64,000 bases of DNA from Erysipelothrix rhusiopathiae (GCF_900637845.1 NZ_LR134439.1:992001-1056000); one strand, 5' to 3'; shown: positions 16,294-26,089, numbered from the stretch's first letter. The notes: generated by a model from the sequence alone, not told the origin. A program made the numbers and translations.

Positions 16294-17044
16294 TCCCGTT
16301 TTAGTGCTCGAACACGTTTCAATGGCTTATGGATCTAAGCACGTTTTAGACGATGTTTCGGTGACCTTAAATCAAGGGGAAGTTGTATGCATCTTGGGTG
16401 AAAGTGGTGTTGGTAAGACGACGTTATTTAATGTGATTGCAGGACTACTTCACCCTGATAAAGGTTCCGTATCTTTACATAAACAGGATATTACAGGGAC
16501 GACGGGTCATGTTTCGTATATGCTTCAGAAAGATTTATTGTTGCCTTATAAGACGGTCATTGATAATGCAGCGTTGCCGTTACGAATTCAAGGTAAGAGC
16601 AAAGTAGAGAGTCGTGAAGCGGCCTTAAAGTATTTCGCGACCTTTGGTTTAGAGGGAACACAAAATCTGTATCCTGCCCAATTATCGGGTGGAATGCGTC
16701 AACGTGTCGCTTTTCTAAGAACATTTCTATTCTCAGATGATGTTGCCTTGTTGGATGAACCGTTTAGTGCATTGGATACAATTACCAAACATCAAATGCA
16801 AACATGGTATTTGGATATTATGAGTCAATTAAATCTATCCACATTCTTTATAACACATGACATCGATGAAGCGATTTTACTTTCAGATCGCATTTATGTA
16901 TTAAGTGGAAAACCGGGAAAAATTACGTATGAATTAGTCATTGATAATCCCAAACCTCGCAATGAAGACTTTTTGTTAACGGATGCATTTATAAATTATA
17001 AACGCATCATCAAAGCGCACTTAAACGATACCAAAACAGAATAG
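16277..17044 (+). CDS. thiZ: ABC transporter ATPase (ThiZ-like)
   Basis: The 255-residue ATPase has Walker A (LGESGVGKTT), the signature LSGGMRQR, Walker B (VALLDEPFSALD) and the switch histidine (FFITHDIDEA). It is of the nitrate/taurine-type subfamily and energises the importer formed with ThiX and ThiY. It starts 17 bases before the thiY stop. It is the last gene of the riboswitch operon, closed by a strong terminator. Confidence 0.92.
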   Translation: MTISTNPVLVLEHVSMAYGSKHVLDDVSVTLNQGEVVCILGESGVGKTTLFNVIAGLLHPDKGSVSLHKQDITGTTGHVSYMLQKDLLLPYKTVIDNAALPLRIQGKSKVESREAALKYFATFGLEGTQNLYPAQLSGGMRQRVAFLRTFLFSDDVALLDEPFSALDTITKHQMQTWYLDIMSQLNLSTFFITHDIDEAILLSDRIYVLSGKPGKITYELVIDNPKPRNEDFLLTDAFINYKRIIKAHLNDTKTE

Positions 17045-17050
17045 ACAAAA

Positions 17051-17081
17051 AAGATACACACGGATAAGTGTGTATCTTTTT
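17051..17081 (+). terminator. Terminator of the thi operon
   Basis: AAGATACACAC and GTGTGTATCTT pair perfectly over 11 bp around GGATAA, followed by a T-run. Confidence 0.9.
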
Positions 17082-17123
17082 CATAAAACTTGTTATATTG
17101 ATAGGAGAAGGTTGAGGAAATGC

Positions 17124-18404
17124 ATGTTAGATACAAAAACAATTAAAGAACGCGTCGTTTTAGTCGGCGTGGATTTTGGAAAAAAAGATTTTGACTTAGA
17201 ATCATCCATGATTGAATTAGGCGATTTGGTTGAAGCGGCTGAGGGAACGGTTGTCTATCAGATTACGCAAAACCGAGATCGTCCTGAGAGTGCAACTTAT
17301 ATTGGGATTGGGAAAATTGAAGAAGTGATGCGTGCGGTGGCAACGTATGATGCGGATACAGTCGTATTCAACGATGAACTCAGTGGATCACAGATTCGAA
17401 ATCTTGAAAGCTTAATTGGCTGTAAGATTGTCGATCGAACCAATTTAATCCTTGATATTTTTGCTTTGCGCGCAACAACGGCCGAAGGGAAACTTCAAGT
17501 AAAGCTTGCGCAACTAAAGTATCGTTTACCGCGCTTAATTGGGTATAGTGACTATTTATCGCGTACCGGTGGTGGTATTGGGACACGTGGTCCGGGTGAA
17601 CAAAAACTTGAACTTGACCGTCGTCATATTCAACGCGAAATTCTTCACGTCCAAAATGCCTTAACAAAATCAGAGGAAAACCGTGAAATCACGCGCAGTA
17701 AACGCTTAAATTCAAATCTTCCAATTATTTCATTTGTAGGGTATACCAATGCGGGTAAATCGACCTTAATGAACGCAATATTAACCAATGGTGATCCTCA
17801 AGCAAACGATAAACATGTGTTTGTGAAGGATATGCTCTTTGCGACTTTAGAACCCTCCATGCGTAAGGCGCGTCTTAATAATGGACTGAATGTTATTCTT
17901 ACGGATACCGTAGGATTTGTATCAAAATTACCGCATACGCTTGTAGAAGCATTTAAAGGGACTCTTGAGGAAATTAAGTATTCTGATCTTATCATTCATG
18001 TCGTGGATGCATCCAATCCTGACTTAAACATTCAAATGGATACAACGTATAAAATGCTTCGTGATTTGGATGTTTTGGATCGAAAAATTATCACAGTCTT
18101 TAATAAAATGGATCAAGCGATGGATCAAGATATCGTCTTCTATCAAAGTGAATTTGGGAATCGTATGTATATCAGTGCCCTCGACATAGAAGATATTGAT
18201 CGGTTGGTCGATGCCATTGAGGTAGAACTTGAGTCAAGTTTTAAGAAAGTAAGTTTTGAAATCCCGTTTGCGGATCTTGGAATCTTAGATGCGATTGCAT
18301 CCAACTATGAAATCATTGGTTTAAATTATACGGAAAAAGGAGCACAATTTCGTGCTGTAATCCGTGAATCGGATCAAAATCGTTATAAAAAATACATAAT
18401 CTAA
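17124..18404 (+). CDS. hflX: GTPase HflX
   Basis: The 426-residue protein has the HflX N-terminal domain (YIGIGKIEEV, NDELSGSQIRNLE, DRTNLILDIFALRATTAEGK) and the glycine-rich SRTGGGIGTRGPGE. A GTPase domain follows, with G1 GYTNAGKST, G3 DTVGF and G4 NKMD. HflX binds ribosomes and splits stalled or heat-damaged 70S particles. I chose ATG 17124, preceded by GAGGAAA; an ORF start at 17070 lies inside the upstream terminator. It is monocistronic. Confidence 0.95.
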   Translation: MLDTKTIKERVVLVGVDFGKKDFDLESSMIELGDLVEAAEGTVVYQITQNRDRPESATYIGIGKIEEVMRAVATYDADTVVFNDELSGSQIRNLESLIGCKIVDRTNLILDIFALRATTAEGKLQVKLAQLKYRLPRLIGYSDYLSRTGGGIGTRGPGEQKLELDRRHIQREILHVQNALTKSEENREITRSKRLNSNLPIISFVGYTNAGKSTLMNAILTNGDPQANDKHVFVKDMLFATLEPSMRKARLNNGLNVILTDTVGFVSKLPHTLVEAFKGTLEEIKYSDLIIHVVDASNPDLNIQMDTTYKMLRDLDVLDRKIITVFNKMDQAMDQDIVFYQSEFGNRMYISALDIEDIDRLVDAIEVELESSFKKVSFEIPFADLGILDAIASNYEIIGLNYTEKGAQFRAVIRESDQNRYKKYII

Positions 18405-18541
18405 AAGATGTGAGTGTTTTTGGATTGCTCATTAACCACTTTGTACTGAGATAGTGTATAATGAAAAAGCACTTTCACACATGTCCAATCGGTATGGTGA
18501 ATTCGGTTTAGAATAACCATGCATAGAAAAGAGATGATATC

Positions 18542-20005
18542 GTGAAACATACATTTAAAAATTATGGAATTGATGATTCAATTCTAAAGTCAATTCAGTA
18601 TTTGGGCTATGAAGCCCCAACAGATGTTCAACAAGAAGTAATTCCGGCAGTATTAAGCGGGAAAAATATTGTTGTACAATCACAAACAGGCAGTGGAAAG
18701 ACCGCTTCATTTGGGATTCCTATTTGTCATCAAGTTGAATGGAAAAAACGTAAACCTCAAGTTTTAGTATTAGCACCGACGCGTGAACTTGCCATCCAAA
18801 TCCAAGAAGATTTATTTAATCTTGGTCGTTTTAAACGCTTGAAGGTTGAAGCGTTATTTGGGCGCAGTTCATTTGAGAAGCAAGCACAGCGTTTAAAAGA
18901 AATGACACACATCCTTGTCGCAACGCCAGGTCGCTTATTGGATCATATGGCAAGAGAAACCGTGGATCTTTCACATATTGAAACATTAGTGATTGATGAA
19001 GCTGATGAAATGTTTAATATGGGGTTTATTGATCAAATTACAAGTATCATCAACCGTATTCCGAAGAAGAGCCAAAAATTGCTCTTTTCCGCGACCATGC
19101 CAGAACGCGTTAAAGATCTCTGTACGCTTTACATAAAAAATCCGCAATGGATTGATATTGAAACAGAAAGTCGTGTTGAAGACCGTATTGATGAGCGGTA
19201 CTATATTGTGGATTATCCCGATAAAATGGCGTTACTTGAATCCGTACTTATTACGGAAAATCCAGATAGTTCAATCATTTTCTGTAATACAAAAGAACAG
19301 GTCGAATCCGTAACCAATTTTATGGAAGACTTAGGGTGCAAGGTAGATACTCTTCATGGCGGGATGGAACAACGTTTCCGTACAAAAGTCCTAGCGGACT
19401 TTAAACATGGTCTTTTCCGTTATCTTGTTGCTACAGATGTGGCGGCACGTGGATTGGATATTGACGATGTTTCACTTGTTGTGAACTTTGATGTTCCTGA
19501 AAACACCGAAAGCTATACGCATCGTGTTGGACGTACCGCACGTGTGGATAAATACGGTAAAGCAGTAACCTTCGCAAGTCCCTATGAAATGAAATTTATG
19601 AATCTAATTATAAATGATACGGATCATGAACTTCAAAAAGTTGTGAAACCAGGACAAAGTCTTGTGGATGCACGTCGTGATGCATTTGAAGCCAAACGCG
19701 ATCGTAAACCTAAAGTCAAAAAAGATAAAGCACATGACTTCAAACAAGAGATTACCAAAATTCATATTAATGCTGGTAAGAAAACTAAAATGAGACCTGT
19801 TGATGTGGTTGGAGCATTATGTTCCATTGAAGGCATGAATGCAGAAGACATTGGTGTTATCAGTATTGTGGATGTTTCTACCTTTGTGGAGATTCTAAAT
19901 GGTAAAGGGGATCTTGTTCTTAATGCTCTTAAAACAATGCCTATCAAAGGTCGACCTCGTAAAGTAAACCGTGCCAATAAAACGGAATACGAACGACTCT
20001 TATAA
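18542..20005 (+). CDS. DEAD-box RNA helicase, DbpA/YxiN-like
   Basis: The 487-residue protein has the full helicase motif set: Q-motif, SQTGSGKTAS (I), PTRELAIQ (Ia), DEADEMFNMGF (II), SATMP (III), ARGLDIDDV (V) and HRVGRTAR (VI). A Lys-rich linker near 380-410 precedes a C-terminal domain of about 75 residues. That domain (MRPVDVVGALCSIEGMNAED, FVEILNGKGDLVL) matches the DbpA RNA-binding domain, which in relatives targets 23S rRNA hairpin 92. The likely job is 50S subunit maturation. The start is GTG 18542. A TATAAT at 18457-18462 implies a leader of about 75 nt. Confidence 0.92.
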   Translation: MKHTFKNYGIDDSILKSIQYLGYEAPTDVQQEVIPAVLSGKNIVVQSQTGSGKTASFGIPICHQVEWKKRKPQVLVLAPTRELAIQIQEDLFNLGRFKRLKVEALFGRSSFEKQAQRLKEMTHILVATPGRLLDHMARETVDLSHIETLVIDEADEMFNMGFIDQITSIINRIPKKSQKLLFSATMPERVKDLCTLYIKNPQWIDIETESRVEDRIDERYYIVDYPDKMALLESVLITENPDSSIIFCNTKEQVESVTNFMEDLGCKVDTLHGGMEQRFRTKVLADFKHGLFRYLVATDVAARGLDIDDVSLVVNFDVPENTESYTHRVGRTARVDKYGKAVTFASPYEMKFMNLIINDTDHELQKVVKPGQSLVDARRDAFEAKRDRKPKVKKDKAHDFKQEITKIHINAGKKTKMRPVDVVGALCSIEGMNAEDIGVISIVDVSTFVEILNGKGDLVLNALKTMPIKGRPRKVNRANKTEYERLL

Positions 20006-20015
20006 AAAACTAAAA

Positions 20016-20056
20016 ACTGTAGCTGAACCTAAATGGACGCAGCTACAGTTTTTTTT
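20016..20056 (+). terminator. Terminator of the RNA helicase gene
   Basis: ACTGTAGCTG (20016-20025) and CAGCTACAGT (20040-20049) pair perfectly, followed by eight T. Confidence 0.92.
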
Positions 20057-20060
20057 AGAA

Positions 20061-20090
20061 AAAAGATACGTTATTACTAACGTATCTTAA
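20061..20090 (-). terminator. Terminator of the sialidase gene
   Basis: AAGATACGTTA and TAACGTATCTT pair perfectly around a 4-base loop. On the minus strand a T-run follows (the A-run at 20059-20064). Confidence 0.88.
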
Positions 20091-20094
20091 AATT

Positions 20095-23000
20095 TTATTG
20101 TTTTCGTTTAAAAATCACAAAACCACATAGGGATACAAGCATACCAAGTCCGATAAATCCAGAAACAGCTTGTCCTGTTTTAGGAAGTGTTACATCGGTT
20201 TTGTCGGTAGGTGAAATTTGAGCACTGTCTTCAGTATTGCTATCTGGAGTTTCAGGTTTTTGAGAATCCGTATCCGGTTTTGGATCTACGATTGGAGGTG
20301 TGATGTTTTCATCAGGATTTGATGGTTCCTCTGTTTCAACCTCACGTTTGCTTAAACCTCTAACGGCTGAGTCCAAGGATTCAATGGCTTCTTTAATCTG
20401 AGCTTCGTTTGGTGTAGAAGCTTTGAAGAGACTTCTAAAACTGAAGCGTGGCGTTTGAAGCAGTGCTTTCGCTGAATCAAGAGCATCATAAACAGCCTGT
20501 ACACTTGTCTGTGTGTAGAGAGCCAAATCAAGTGTATTCATATAATCTTCAACCTCTTGAATTTTCAGACGTAATGAATCTAAAGTATAGTTGCTTAACT
20601 CGAGATTATTGATGAATTCATTGAGGTTTATAACCATTTCATCAATCATTTCCTGTGTTGTTTCTGAGTTATCGAGAAGCTCATAGGCTTTTTCTTTTAA
20701 TTCAAGTAATGGTTTAAAACTTGCTTCGGTATAAAGACTTTGGTTGTAGTTTTCAAGTGTTTTAAGTACTTGATTTAAGCTTGAATAATCAAGAGGTGCA
20801 CGATACGTTTTTCCATGCAGGGTAATTTCCGCAGCATTTCCATAGTTTTCAAGACCTTTCACAACTTTAAAGATCAGTGTATCCACATGAGCATCCTCAA
20901 ACGTGATTATTTTCTTTGTAAGGTTTGTATCAAGGGTTCCTTCATTGAGAACATGAAGTGGTGCATCGCCCAATTTACCTAAGATTTGATATTCTGTGAC
21001 GACACCATTAAGGGTTCCGTCTTGACGTGGTAGATAGGTCAACGCATTCACAACCATGTCATGATGGAACGAAACCGTTACATCAAATGGCGGGTTCTTA
21101 TCACCCCATTTGGAGTGCCAGAAGGTACTTGGGTCTCCATCAAAGGCTAAACCGATGGGACCTTCTACTTGTGTATTCCCTTTTTCATCTTCTTGACTTG
21201 ATGCCGTTACATCAAACATTGAGTTTGGAATGTAAGTTGGATCAATCGCACCAATCATTGCATGAATTTGTTGGATGAAATCACCGATGGTAAAGGGATT
21301 ATCACTTAAGAGTTCTGCTTTGGTAATCAGTTGATCCGCTGCATCCTTCACACTTGGTGCTAAGTTTTCAAAATCAAGGGCTTTAAGTGTTTCAAGCGAT
21401 TCATCAAGACCTTGTTTATTCGCAATATTGAGTGCTTTTCCATCAAGTGTTTCAAGATACCCTTCAGTAAATCCATTGAGAATGGTGACGGGTTCTGCTA
21501 AGTTAAAGCGTAATGTGTTCGTATCAACACGTTTCGGTTTTGTTGTTTGAGTTGTATTATACGTTAACGTTAAGTTTGAACTAGGAATTAAAGCCTTATC
21601 CGATTTGATTTCAAGATAGGTATCCTGAATATCAAGACTTAGACTTGAGGTATCTTTGACACCTAAATCTTCAAAGGAGAAGCGCTTAAACATCATCGAC
21701 ATATTATCCCCGTTTTCAGGTTTTTTATGTTCATACATTAAGCCGAAATGTCCATCAGGAAGTGGTTGAACCACATTGTACTCGTAATTTCCACTTTGCA
21801 TATGCGTATTAGAAAGAAGTACGAGACGTTCACCTTCTAAAACTTGAAGCAGTTTCACAGCCCCATTGGTACGTTTAGGACCATTTGGATTTGCAAGTAA
21901 GATATACTCTTTACCTTCATGGTTATAATGTAGGGCGGACATTTGTGAGTAAACATCGGTAATTGGAAGTGTTTCAAGATCATTCTCCCAGGTTTCTCCA
22001 TTATCATAAGAAGTACCTACCAAAACTTTTCCGGATACATTTCGCGCAAATTGTTTCAGGGTTCCATTATTAAGTTGGACCACTTGAGATTCAGTTACCA
22101 ATGCACCGCCGTTATTTAAGGTTTTAGAATTTAAAACTTGACCGTTAAAGTTACGATTGTCATTGAGTGATTCCGTTTTATGCCATGTAATACCATCGGC
22201 ACTTTTGATCATTGATGTAGATTGTGAATTACCACCATGACGGTTAGTATGGTAAATCGGGAAGGCAAGTTCGCCATTTTTAAGTTGAATCCCAACACCG
22301 GGACCCGTTCCAATGAACTGCATCCAATCCGCTTTGACTTGTGGTGTAATATCATGGGGTGATGACCATGTTTGACCGTCATCATCTGAATGGGTTAACC
22401 ATAAATAAGCGGTTTGACGAATGCGTAGAGGACTTTTCTTAAGGTAGATATTTCCCACATACGTATCACCTTCATAAAGGTCACCAAGATCATTGAAAGG
22501 CATGCCTTTCTCAGATTCTAAGACAACACGGTAATTCGTGATGATATCAGTATTTAGATCAAATACGGTTCCATCAGCTTTTGCGTAATATTTTTTGCCA
22601 TCAGTACCTTTCAGAACAATATGGGTACCATCTTCTTTGGTTACATAAGGTTGACCAAAGTCTTGGTCTTCATTTTGGACACTAAAGAATCCACGTGATT
22701 CTGGGAACATATCGACTAAAAGATAGATACGTCCATTACGGTTATCTTGTGCCATTGCCGCATCAATGAGGAATGCGGAACTTTGATAGTTCGTATTTAC
22801 ATTTTCCTGAGATACATTTGGATCTGACTTTAGATCAATAATCACTTCGGTATCAGACCATGTTTTACCGCTGTCTTGACTTCTACGGATTGCGATATCG
22901 ATATTTCCCCAGTCTGCTTGATGGGTAATACGTTTATCAATCGCAGCTAAGACGGTCCCATCTTGCGTTGTAAGAAGACTTGGAATGCGGTAGTTTTTAC

Positions 23001-23691
23001 TGCCATCTTGTCCCGGTGCATAGAGCTCAATTGCTTCTGAAGTCGATGGATCAACAGTTGAAGCAGTGTCGTTATGCAGTGTTTTAATGGTATCGACATC
23101 GAGGATGTCATGCGTTAGGTTTAGGGAAGAAATTTTCCCACTAAAAGGCCATAAGTTTTCACCTTTTAAACGTGCAACGCCACCCAGTTTCATACGATTC
23201 CAAGGTAAAGATTGGATTTTCGTGAAATCAATATTATCTTGGGATGCAAGTAAGATTCCATCTGCATATATTTCAACACGATTTCCATGATTTAAAACGG
23301 TAACGGTGTGCCAGTTTGCGTTGGCAAGCTGGGTACTTGTGCCCGAAGTATTGATAATATGTTTGCCGGTTTCATCTCTGAATTCAATGCCAAGCTTACC
23401 GGTACTGTTTTGATAGTAAAGCGCGAAATAGTTGTTTTCCAAATTTGCGTTTGATATTGAAAACAGTGCAGTAAGATCACTGGATAGTGATTCAGAACGG
23501 AAACGTAAGGTTAGGGAACCTTGGTTAAATTCTTTGATGTGTGATAAATGGTCGGAAATATCAGCACCTTCTCCCTTTAAGTGTAGGTCATTAAGATTTA
23601 GATCATTCATAGCAAAGATAGAACTTGGGTAAAGACTAATACCCAATACAAGTGTAAGAAGCACGACGAAAATGTTACTTATTTTCTTCAA
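20095..23691 (-). CDS. nanH: Wall-anchored sialidase (neuraminidase)
   Basis: The protein has about 1198 residues. A signal peptide ends near SSIFAM. A concanavalin-like lectin domain (about 180 residues) precedes the six-bladed sialidase domain with its arginine motif YRIPSLLTTQDG and Asp boxes (SQDSGKTW, SDDDGQTW, SYDNGETW). A discoidin/CBM32-like domain follows (FDVTASSQED, FDGDPSTFWHSKWGD), then two FIVAR-like helical repeats and the LPKTG sortase signal with an RKQ tail. It should release terminal sialic acid from host glycans at the cell surface, a known Erysipelothrix virulence trait. I place the start at TTG 23691, eight bases after GAGAGGGG. An ATG at 23748 would put a cre-like operator inside the coding region. 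A strong promoter and a cre lie upstream. Confidence 0.9.
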   Translation of the reverse strand: MKKISNIFVVLLTLVLGISLYPSSIFAMNDLNLNDLHLKGEGADISDHLSHIKEFNQGSLTLRFRSESLSSDLTALFSISNANLENNYFALYYQNSTGKLGIEFRDETGKHIINTSGTSTQLANANWHTVTVLNHGNRVEIYADGILLASQDNIDFTKIQSLPWNRMKLGGVARLKGENLWPFSGKISSLNLTHDILDVDTIKTLHNDTASTVDPSTSEAIELYAPGQDGSKNYRIPSLLTTQDGTVLAAIDKRITHQADWGNIDIAIRRSQDSGKTWSDTEVIIDLKSDPNVSQENVNTNYQSSAFLIDAAMAQDNRNGRIYLLVDMFPESRGFFSVQNEDQDFGQPYVTKEDGTHIVLKGTDGKKYYAKADGTVFDLNTDIITNYRVVLESEKGMPFNDLGDLYEGDTYVGNIYLKKSPLRIRQTAYLWLTHSDDDGQTWSSPHDITPQVKADWMQFIGTGPGVGIQLKNGELAFPIYHTNRHGGNSQSTSMIKSADGITWHKTESLNDNRNFNGQVLNSKTLNNGGALVTESQVVQLNNGTLKQFARNVSGKVLVGTSYDNGETWENDLETLPITDVYSQMSALHYNHEGKEYILLANPNGPKRTNGAVKLLQVLEGERLVLLSNTHMQSGNYEYNVVQPLPDGHFGLMYEHKKPENGDNMSMMFKRFSFEDLGVKDTSSLSLDIQDTYLEIKSDKALIPSSNLTLTYNTTQTTKPKRVDTNTLRFNLAEPVTILNGFTEGYLETLDGKALNIANKQGLDESLETLKALDFENLAPSVKDAADQLITKAELLSDNPFTIGDFIQQIHAMIGAIDPTYIPNSMFDVTASSQEDEKGNTQVEGPIGLAFDGDPSTFWHSKWGDKNPPFDVTVSFHHDMVVNALTYLPRQDGTLNGVVTEYQILGKLGDAPLHVLNEGTLDTNLTKKIITFEDAHVDTLIFKVVKGLENYGNAAEITLHGKTYRAPLDYSSLNQVLKTLENYNQSLYTEASFKPLLELKEKAYELLDNSETTQEMIDEMVINLNEFINNLELSNYTLDSLRLKIQEVEDYMNTLDLALYTQTSVQAVYDALDSAKALLQTPRFSFRSLFKASTPNEAQIKEAIESLDSAVRGLSKREVETEEPSNPDENITPPIVDPKPDTDSQKPETPDSNTEDSAQISPTDKTDVTLPKTGQAVSGFIGLGMLVSLCGFVIFKRKQ

Positions 23692-23734
23692 TTTAAATAC
23701 CCCTCTCATATAAGTAATGTATGGATGATTCAAA

Positions 23735-23785
23735 TGTAAGCGCTTCATTCATCGACATTATAGCATCTTTTTTTATCATGTCCAA
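23735..23785 (-). promoter_or_regulatory. Sialidase promoter with cre-like site at the transcription start
   Basis: On the minus strand, -35 TTGGAC (23780-23785), a 17-bp spacer and a perfect TATAAT (23757-23762). The sequence TGTAAGCGCTTCA (23735-23747, plus strand) is one base short of the ideal cre palindrome and lies at about +3 to +15. CcpA bound there would block initiation or elongation. Confidence 0.75.
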
Positions 23786-23880
23786 AACAATTTACAAAAT
23801 TTCATATTCACGAAAATGAGTTTCTTATAGGGTCGAAAATAAGCATTAAGATTGTGTATTTAACGAAAATGATTACCAAA

Positions 23881-23903
23881 AAAAGGAGCTTAGCGCTCCT
23901 TTT
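23881..23903 (-). terminator. Terminator of the radical SAM operon
   Basis: AAAAGGAGC and GCTCCTTTT pair perfectly around a 5-base loop. The stop codon of the gene lies in the hairpin, and a T-run follows on the minus strand. Confidence 0.8.
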
Positions 23904-24831
23904 GATATTTACCTTGCCAGGTATTTCTTTTTGCCATAAGTTTATCGATTTCATTAGTGACTACAATTTTACGTATCGTCCAAACTGGGGCAAGCAAATC
24001 ATCCGCCATACCATCTCCAGTCAGTCGTGCGATCACGATATCTTCGGGGAGACGTTCAATTTGTTTCACAACAACATCCACATACTCATCACGCGTTAAA
24101 AGTGGAAACGGTTTTTTTTGATATTCTGCACCCAGTTTTGTTCCCTTAATAATATGAAGCATGTGTATTTTAACCATCTCAGGATGCATTTTCGCAAGAT
24201 AATCGGCTGTTTCAAGCATCATCTCAGGGGTTTCCTGGGGAAATCCATTAATAATATGAACACAGGTACGAATGCCTGCTGCTTTGAGTTTTTGAATACA
24301 GGTAGTGACCGATTCAAGATCATGACCCCGATTCATCCATTCTGAAGTTTCAGGATGGATGGTTTGTAAGCCAATTTCGATCGTCAAGTCTTTCTTACGA
24401 CTCATTGCTTCAAAATATGCAATCTTCTCATCATCTAAACAATCACTGCGTGTCGCAATATCAATTCCCACAAAACGATCATCATCAAAGAAAGGGTCAT
24501 AAAGTTTCTTAAGATTTTTTAAGGAATCATGTGTATTCGAATAGGCTTGAAAATATGCAATCTTGGCGGCGTTGGGCCATTTTTGAAGCATTATATTTTC
24601 ACTGTGCTCGATTTGCTTATCTAAGTCTGGATTTTTTAAAATCATATCCCCTGATCCACGGGCACTGCAAAAGTTACAACCCCCACTTCCACACGTACCA
24701 TCACGATTTGGACAAGTAAATCCTGCGTCGATGCTGACTTTAAATGCTTTTTGTCCATAAGTCTTCTGGGTAAAGTAGTTATAAGTTTGATAACGCTTGT
24801 TATCAAGGGAATAAGGGTAAGGGTTTGTCAT
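23890..24831 (-). CDS. Radical SAM protein, YhcC/YtqA (TIGR01212) family
   Basis: The 313-residue protein has the iron-sulfur cysteine cluster in the family's spaced form (CPNRDGTCGSGGCNFCSARG), with three cysteines for the 4Fe-4S centre and an extra one. Radical SAM beta-strand motifs follow (YFQAYSNTH, EIGLQTIHPE, HIINGFPQETPEMM). Relatives are widely conserved but biochemically uncharacterised; tRNA modification has been suggested. I chose ATG 24831 because the GGAGGT of its RBS lies inside the upstream gene, with an ATGA overlap. Confidence 0.9.
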   Translation of the reverse strand: MTNPYPYSLDNKRYQTYNYFTQKTYGQKAFKVSIDAGFTCPNRDGTCGSGGCNFCSARGSGDMILKNPDLDKQIEHSENIMLQKWPNAAKIAYFQAYSNTHDSLKNLKKLYDPFFDDDRFVGIDIATRSDCLDDEKIAYFEAMSRKKDLTIEIGLQTIHPETSEWMNRGHDLESVTTCIQKLKAAGIRTCVHIINGFPQETPEMMLETADYLAKMHPEMVKIHMLHIIKGTKLGAEYQKKPFPLLTRDEYVDVVVKQIERLPEDIVIARLTGDGMADDLLAPVWTIRKIVVTNEIDKLMAKRNTWQGKYQKER

Positions 24832-25223
24832 CGTAATACCTCCATAATACAATAGTCGATGTCATTGCGGGTAAATGTTTGATTTGTTTGTCTAAAACCA
24901 AAGCGTTTATAATATGAAATTTTGCTTGTTCGCGCATTAAGAATGATGCGTCCATTATATAATGATAGCACATGACTTAATAACATGCTCCCGTAACCTT
25001 GATTTTGAAGGCTTGGCAGGGTCGCGAATTTTCGAAGCTGAATCGTATCATCATGGTCAACAGCAGTAATCACAGATAGACATTGCTGGTCTATAAAAAG
25101 TCCATAGTGAGTTGCATGGAGGTCATCCTCAGTTTGTGCTAAGGTTATGGGTCCATCAGGATACATCGCTTTATGGCGAATGGGTAAAACCTGTTCAATT
25201 GTAGTTGTTTGTATGGTAATCAT
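24828..25223 (-). CDS. GNAT-family N-acetyltransferase
   Basis: The 131-residue protein has the GNAT acetyl-CoA loop in LPSLQNQGYGSMLLSHVLS and the C-terminal strand KISYYKRFGFRQTN. The substrate is unknown. It overlaps the radical SAM gene by four bases and is the first gene of that two-gene operon, with an RBS (AAGGAGAAT) before ATG 25223. Confidence 0.85.
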   Translation of the reverse strand: MITIQTTTIEQVLPIRHKAMYPDGPITLAQTEDDLHATHYGLFIDQQCLSVITAVDHDDTIQLRKFATLPSLQNQGYGSMLLSHVLSLYNGRIILNARTSKISYYKRFGFRQTNQTFTRNDIDYCIMEVLR

Positions 25224-25300
25224 GATTATTCTCCTTGTGACATATTATACGGTAAATGGTAGAATAGAGGTAAATAATTAGAAAATAGATTGAGGACTTT

Positions 25301-26089
25301 ATGAAACAAGCACGACAACAAGCATCAAACGCCAATGAAAAGATTAATCCCATTCAGCACGAAGCACGGGAATCGTTGCGTTTAAATAAATATATCAGTG
25401 ATTCGGGTTATTGTTCACGTCGCCAAGCAGATCGTTTTATTGCGGAAGGTGTAGTTGCAATTGATGGTGTTACGGCCACTGTTGGCCAGCAAGTACTGCC
25501 AGGGCAACGTGTAACCGTTGAAGGCAATCACGTTACCATCGATGACGAGAAAGTTTATATCGCTTTAAATAAACCACGTGGTATCACGTGTACAACAGAT
25601 GGAGCTATTGAGGGAAATATTTCAGATTTTATGAACTACCCAAAGATGATTTTCCCAATAGGACGTTTGGATAAAGATTCCAGCGGCTTAATTTTACTTA
25701 CCAATGATGGTGATATCGTTAATAAAATATTACGCGAAGAATACGGCCATGATAAAGAATACATCGTATCGGTGAATAAAACGATTGATGAAGACTTTAT
25801 TACCAAAATGTCTAAAGGGGTTGAAATCTATAACCAACAAACCCATCGTATGCAAGTTACCAATCCATCTGATGTGGAGCAAGTTGCACCGAAGACATTT
25901 CGTATTGTTTTAAATCAAGGTCTCAATCGCCAAATTCGTCGTATGACGAAGGCATTGGGTTTTAAAGTCACAACGTTAAACCGGGTTCGAATTATGAATA
26001 TTAATCTGGGTGATTTAAAGGTAGGGGAGTGGCGTTATCTAAGTGTCCATGAACTTGAGGAAATGAATCGACGTATCCAAAGCCGCTAA
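25301..26089 (+). CDS. rluF: 23S rRNA pseudouridine synthase, RluF/RsuA family
   Basis: The 262-residue protein has a non-conserved N-terminal 27 residues, an S4 RNA-binding domain (about 28-75, LNKYISDSGYCSRRQADRFI) and an RsuA-type catalytic domain. Its motif IGRLDKDSSGLILLTNDG carries the nucleophilic Asp, and LNRQIRRMTKALGF lies nearer the C-terminus. The closest pattern is RluF, which modifies 23S rRNA around position 2604; RluB/RsuA specificity cannot be excluded. It is a single-gene unit with its own terminator. Confidence 0.85.
   Translation: MKQARQQASNANEKINPIQHEARESLRLNKYISDSGYCSRRQADRFIAEGVVAIDGVTATVGQQVLPGQRVTVEGNHVTIDDEKVYIALNKPRGITCTTDGAIEGNISDFMNYPKMIFPIGRLDKDSSGLILLTNDGDIVNKILREEYGHDKEYIVSVNKTIDEDFITKMSKGVEIYNQQTHRMQVTNPSDVEQVAPKTFRIVLNQGLNRQIRRMTKALGFKVTTLNRVRIMNINLGDLKVGEWRYLSVHELEEMNRRIQSR

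Noticed and set aside
17070..17123. An upstream extension of hflX
   Set aside because: These codons lie in the thi terminator and lack an RBS; ATG 17124 has one and begins at the conserved region.
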